A DNA stretch of 64,000 bases. Source: Cellulomonas edaphi (GTDB lineage: Bacteria > Actinomycetota > Actinomycetes > Actinomycetales > Cellulomonadaceae). The stretch is taken from assembly GCF_030362815.1 (NCBI RefSeq), contig NZ_JAUCGR010000001.1, positions 922,024 to 986,023 on the forward strand. The letters are read 5' to 3'. The notes under the pieces are model-generated. The model was given only the letters and a program-made list of their open reading frames with translations, searched no databases and was not told where the DNA came from. Both the position numbers and the translations under genes were made by a program. How positions within the stretch are numbered: the first letter of the stretch is position 1; the number at the start of each line of letters is the position of its first letter. Positions 62,082 to 64,000 of the stretch are shown here, one piece after another.

Positions 62082-63422
62082 TCACGTGCCGCGGGTCCGG
62101 CGGCGTCGGAGCACCTGGCGCACGGGTGGCACCATGGTGCCGTCGGCGAGCAGCTGGGCCCGGGTGCGGCGCCGGCTGTGCAGCACGCCCGCGACGCCGA
62201 TGAGCCACGGCACCAGCAGCGAGCTGAACGCGAGACGGTAGGCGTCCAGCGAGTAGGTGGTCGCGCCCGGTGGCGAGGCGAGCTGGAGCACCACTCCGAC
62301 GGCCAGGACCGCGCCGATGGTCGAGATGAAGCCGCCCGTGTTGACGAAGCCGGTGGCCGTGCCCAGCGAGGCCGCGGGCGTGGACGTCCGCGCGAAGTCC
62401 ATGCCCACGAGCGACACCGGCCCGCCCGCCCCCACGGCGATCACGAAGACGACGAGCACCCACATGGGCCGCGGCGTCGACGGTGCCAGCAGCAGCACCC
62501 AGGCCGCGAGCGTGACCACACAGCTGGTCAGCACCGCCCAGCTGCGGCGCAGCGGGTGGCGGGCCGCGAACATGCCGACGACCGGTCCGGTGCCCATCGC
62601 CGTGAGCGTGAGGATGGTGAGCAGCAGGCTCGCCTGGGCACGCGTGCAGCCCTGCGCCGTGAGGAAGAAGGGCACCCCCCACAGCAGCGCGATGACGTTC
62701 GCGCTGAACGGCGTCACGAAGTGGCTCCAGAAGCCCAGTCGCGTGCCCGGGGGGCGCGTGGCGAGGCGCACGGCCGGCATGAACCTCGACGCGGGCGCGG
62801 GCTGCACGCGGCCCGACGAGCGGATGCCGACGAACGCGACGACGCCCGCGACCGCGCCCACCGCGGCGAGCGAGCCGAACGTGGCCTCCCAGCCGCGCGA
62901 GTGCAGCAGCCACGCCACCGGGATGGCGGACGCCAGCTGGCCCGACTGCCCGATCAGGCCGGTCACCTGCACCATCACGGGCACGCGCCGGGCGGGGAAC
63001 CACTCGGTGACCAGGCGGATGGCGCTGATGAACAGCCCGGCGTCGCCCGCGCCGATGAGCACGCGGGCCAGGAGCGCCGTGGGCACCGAGTCGGCGAGCG
63101 CGAGCACCAGCTGCCCGGACGCCATGACCAGGGAGCCGGCGGTGATGACCGCGCGCGGCCCGAAGCGGTCCAGCAGCCGGCCCGCCGGGATCTGCATGCC
63201 GGCGTACACGACGAGCTGGGTCACGGACAGCGCGGCCAGGCCGGTCGCGGACAGCGAGAACCGGTCGATCGCCTCGACGCCCGCGACGCCGAGCGCGGTG
63301 CGGTGCGTGACCCCGACGAAGTAGGCGATCACCGCACAGGTCCAGACCGCCATGGCGCTGCGACCGGCCGAGCCGATCGAGGGTGCGCGTGCGCCCGCAA
63401 CCGGCACGGGCGCGCCCGACAT
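62082..63422 (-). CDS. MFS transporter
   Basis: A 446-residue major facilitator with about 12 helices. Features include AVWTCAVIAYFVGVTHRTALG, the loop GRLLDRFGPRAVI between TM2 and TM3 (motif A), RVLIGAGDAGLFISAIRLVTEWFPARR and the second-half ARHPLRRSW loop. It resembles nitrate/sugar-phosphate-type MFS proteins in general layout; the substrate is unknown. Start ATG 63422. The C-terminus is Arg-rich. Confidence 0.88.
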   Translation of the reverse strand: MSGAPVPVAGARAPSIGSAGRSAMAVWTCAVIAYFVGVTHRTALGVAGVEAIDRFSLSATGLAALSVTQLVVYAGMQIPAGRLLDRFGPRAVITAGSLVMASGQLVLALADSVPTALLARVLIGAGDAGLFISAIRLVTEWFPARRVPVMVQVTGLIGQSGQLASAIPVAWLLHSRGWEATFGSLAAVGAVAGVVAFVGIRSSGRVQPAPASRFMPAVRLATRPPGTRLGFWSHFVTPFSANVIALLWGVPFFLTAQGCTRAQASLLLTILTLTAMGTGPVVGMFAARHPLRRSWAVLTSCVVTLAAWVLLLAPSTPRPMWVLVVFVIAVGAGGPVSLVGMDFARTSTPAASLGTATGFVNTGGFISTIGAVLAVGVVLQLASPPGATTYSLDAYRLAFSSLLVPWLIGVAGVLHSRRRTRAQLLADGTMVPPVRQVLRRRRTRGT

Positions 63423-63525
63423 CGACAGCCTCTCGATCAGCGGTGCGGCGTGCTCGACCCCCAGGGGTGCCGCGGGAAGACACCAGCGTACGTCCGCCCG
63501 GCGAAGCCTCCGGTCACCGCTCCGG

Positions 63526-64000
63526 TCACCGCTCGGGGACCCACTGCGCCGACGTGATGGCCTGGAAGCTGGTGACCGTGGGCTCGTCGAACACGGTCCC
63601 GGGCAGCCCGGTGCCCACCAGCTCCCAGCTGAGCAGCTGCCCGGTCGCCGGGTCGATCACCAGGAGCCGCAGCGCGTCGGTCGCGTCTGGCCCGTGCATG
63701 ACGACCGCCTCGCCGGTACGGCCCACACGGTCGCGCGTCGTGCCCAGGGTGCGGGCGGCTGGCTCGTCGGCCAGCATCGCCCAGACCGTCGCCGACAGGT
63801 CGGCCGGGACCACCGCGCGGCCGTACAGGTCGGTGATGGCGTAGTAGAGGCAGCGCTCCTCGTCGTCGGTGGAGGCGCGGCACTGCGGGTCGGTGGCGAG
63901 GAAGGCGTCGCGCAACGCGACCGGGTCGCGCGGCAGCTGGGCGGCGTAGTCGGCGTCCATGGTGCCCGCGGGAAGCCGATCGACGCTGGCCGCGCCGCCC
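63526..64000 (-). CDS. Partial protein resembling the CU044_5270 family
   Basis: The frame is open to the window edge, so the gene most likely starts beyond 64000; an internal ATG at 63960 would give 144 residues. The readable part (AASVDRLPAGT, then YAAQLPRDPVALRDAFLA) and the later TVWAMLADEPAARTLGTT and RLLVIDPATGQLLSWELV follow the C-terminal pattern of actinobacterial CU044_5270 family proteins, which are membrane proteins of unknown function. Two Cys lie near residues 27 and 37 of the visible part. Confidence 0.7.
   Translation of the reverse strand, partial: GGAASVDRLPAGTMDADYAAQLPRDPVALRDAFLATDPQCRASTDDEERCLYYAITDLYGRAVVPADLSATVWAMLADEPAARTLGTTRDRVGRTGEAVVMHGPDATDALRLLVIDPATGQLLSWELVGTGLPGTVFDEPTVTSFQAITSAQWVPER

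Overview
The window is high-GC DNA packed with genes. Codons are strongly G/C-ending, GTG and TTG starts are common, and ATGA or TGATG stop-start overlaps are frequent. Actinobacterial hallmarks are present: IdeR/DtxR, a class E-like sortase signal, a ydaO leader, a SAM-I/IV-type leader and a DUF4012 protein. A flagellar-type csrA-chemotaxis cluster, a GH51 arabinofuranosidase and a LacI-type operator before a giant secreted protein suggest a motile Cellulomonadaceae-like organism (Cellulomonas or a close relative). This placement is inference; there is no rRNA in the window.

Layout. 1-11582 is a nearly continuous chemotaxis operon: the end of a possible flagellar gene, csrA, cheA, cheW, receptor 1, a ChvE-like sugar-binding lipoprotein, receptor 2, cheB, cheR, cheY, a CheX-like phosphatase, a second cheY and a divergent second CheX-like protein. 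11587-20170 holds a tyrosine phosphatase, a purine permease, UDP-glucose dehydrogenase, a five-unit hairpin repeat array with DnaA-box-like sequences, a MarR/MFS pair, a DUF4012 surface protein and a sortase-type surface protein. 20397-24607 carries ideR, a c-di-AMP riboswitch with its NlpC/P60 hydrolase, an HNH nuclease, a tandem universal stress protein and an Lrp regulator. 24778-30831 has a CAP-domain protein, ddaH-rocD (methylarginine/ornithine catabolism), an SRPBCC protein, an aldo-keto reductase and an OsmC/EcsC-like operon.

30934-35845 is a four-gene cassette (membrane histidine kinase, response regulator, HEAT-repeat protein, processive glycosyltransferase) that looks like a regulated exopolysaccharide system. 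A LysE exporter, tRNA-Arg(CCT), a lipoprotein gene with two apparent 1-base deletions and an LCP protein fused to a catalytically dead tyrosine phosphatase follow. 39531-51256 contains a SNF2 helicase, two large surface proteins, a symporter behind a SAM-type riboswitch and Cys-containing leader peptide, and a formate-dehydrogenase-like enzyme with FdhD. 51466-64000 has a 1805-residue secreted multidomain protein, a RibD-like reductase, a lipoprotein, GH51, GNAT, NudK, a PfpI-like protein, an MFS transporter and a gene running off the right edge.

Themes: the first 11.6 kb is a sensing and adaptation unit, possibly sugar-tuned through the binding protein lodged between the receptors. Much of the rest concerns the cell envelope and carbohydrates (UDP-glucuronate supply, LCP-like and DUF4012 proteins, GT2, secreted adhesin or enzyme modules). 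The clearest non-coding signals are the hairpin array at 15272-15690, the c-di-AMP riboswitch at 21378-21577 and the SAM-type riboswitch at 47888-47975. No prophage, insertion sequence or CRISPR array was seen.
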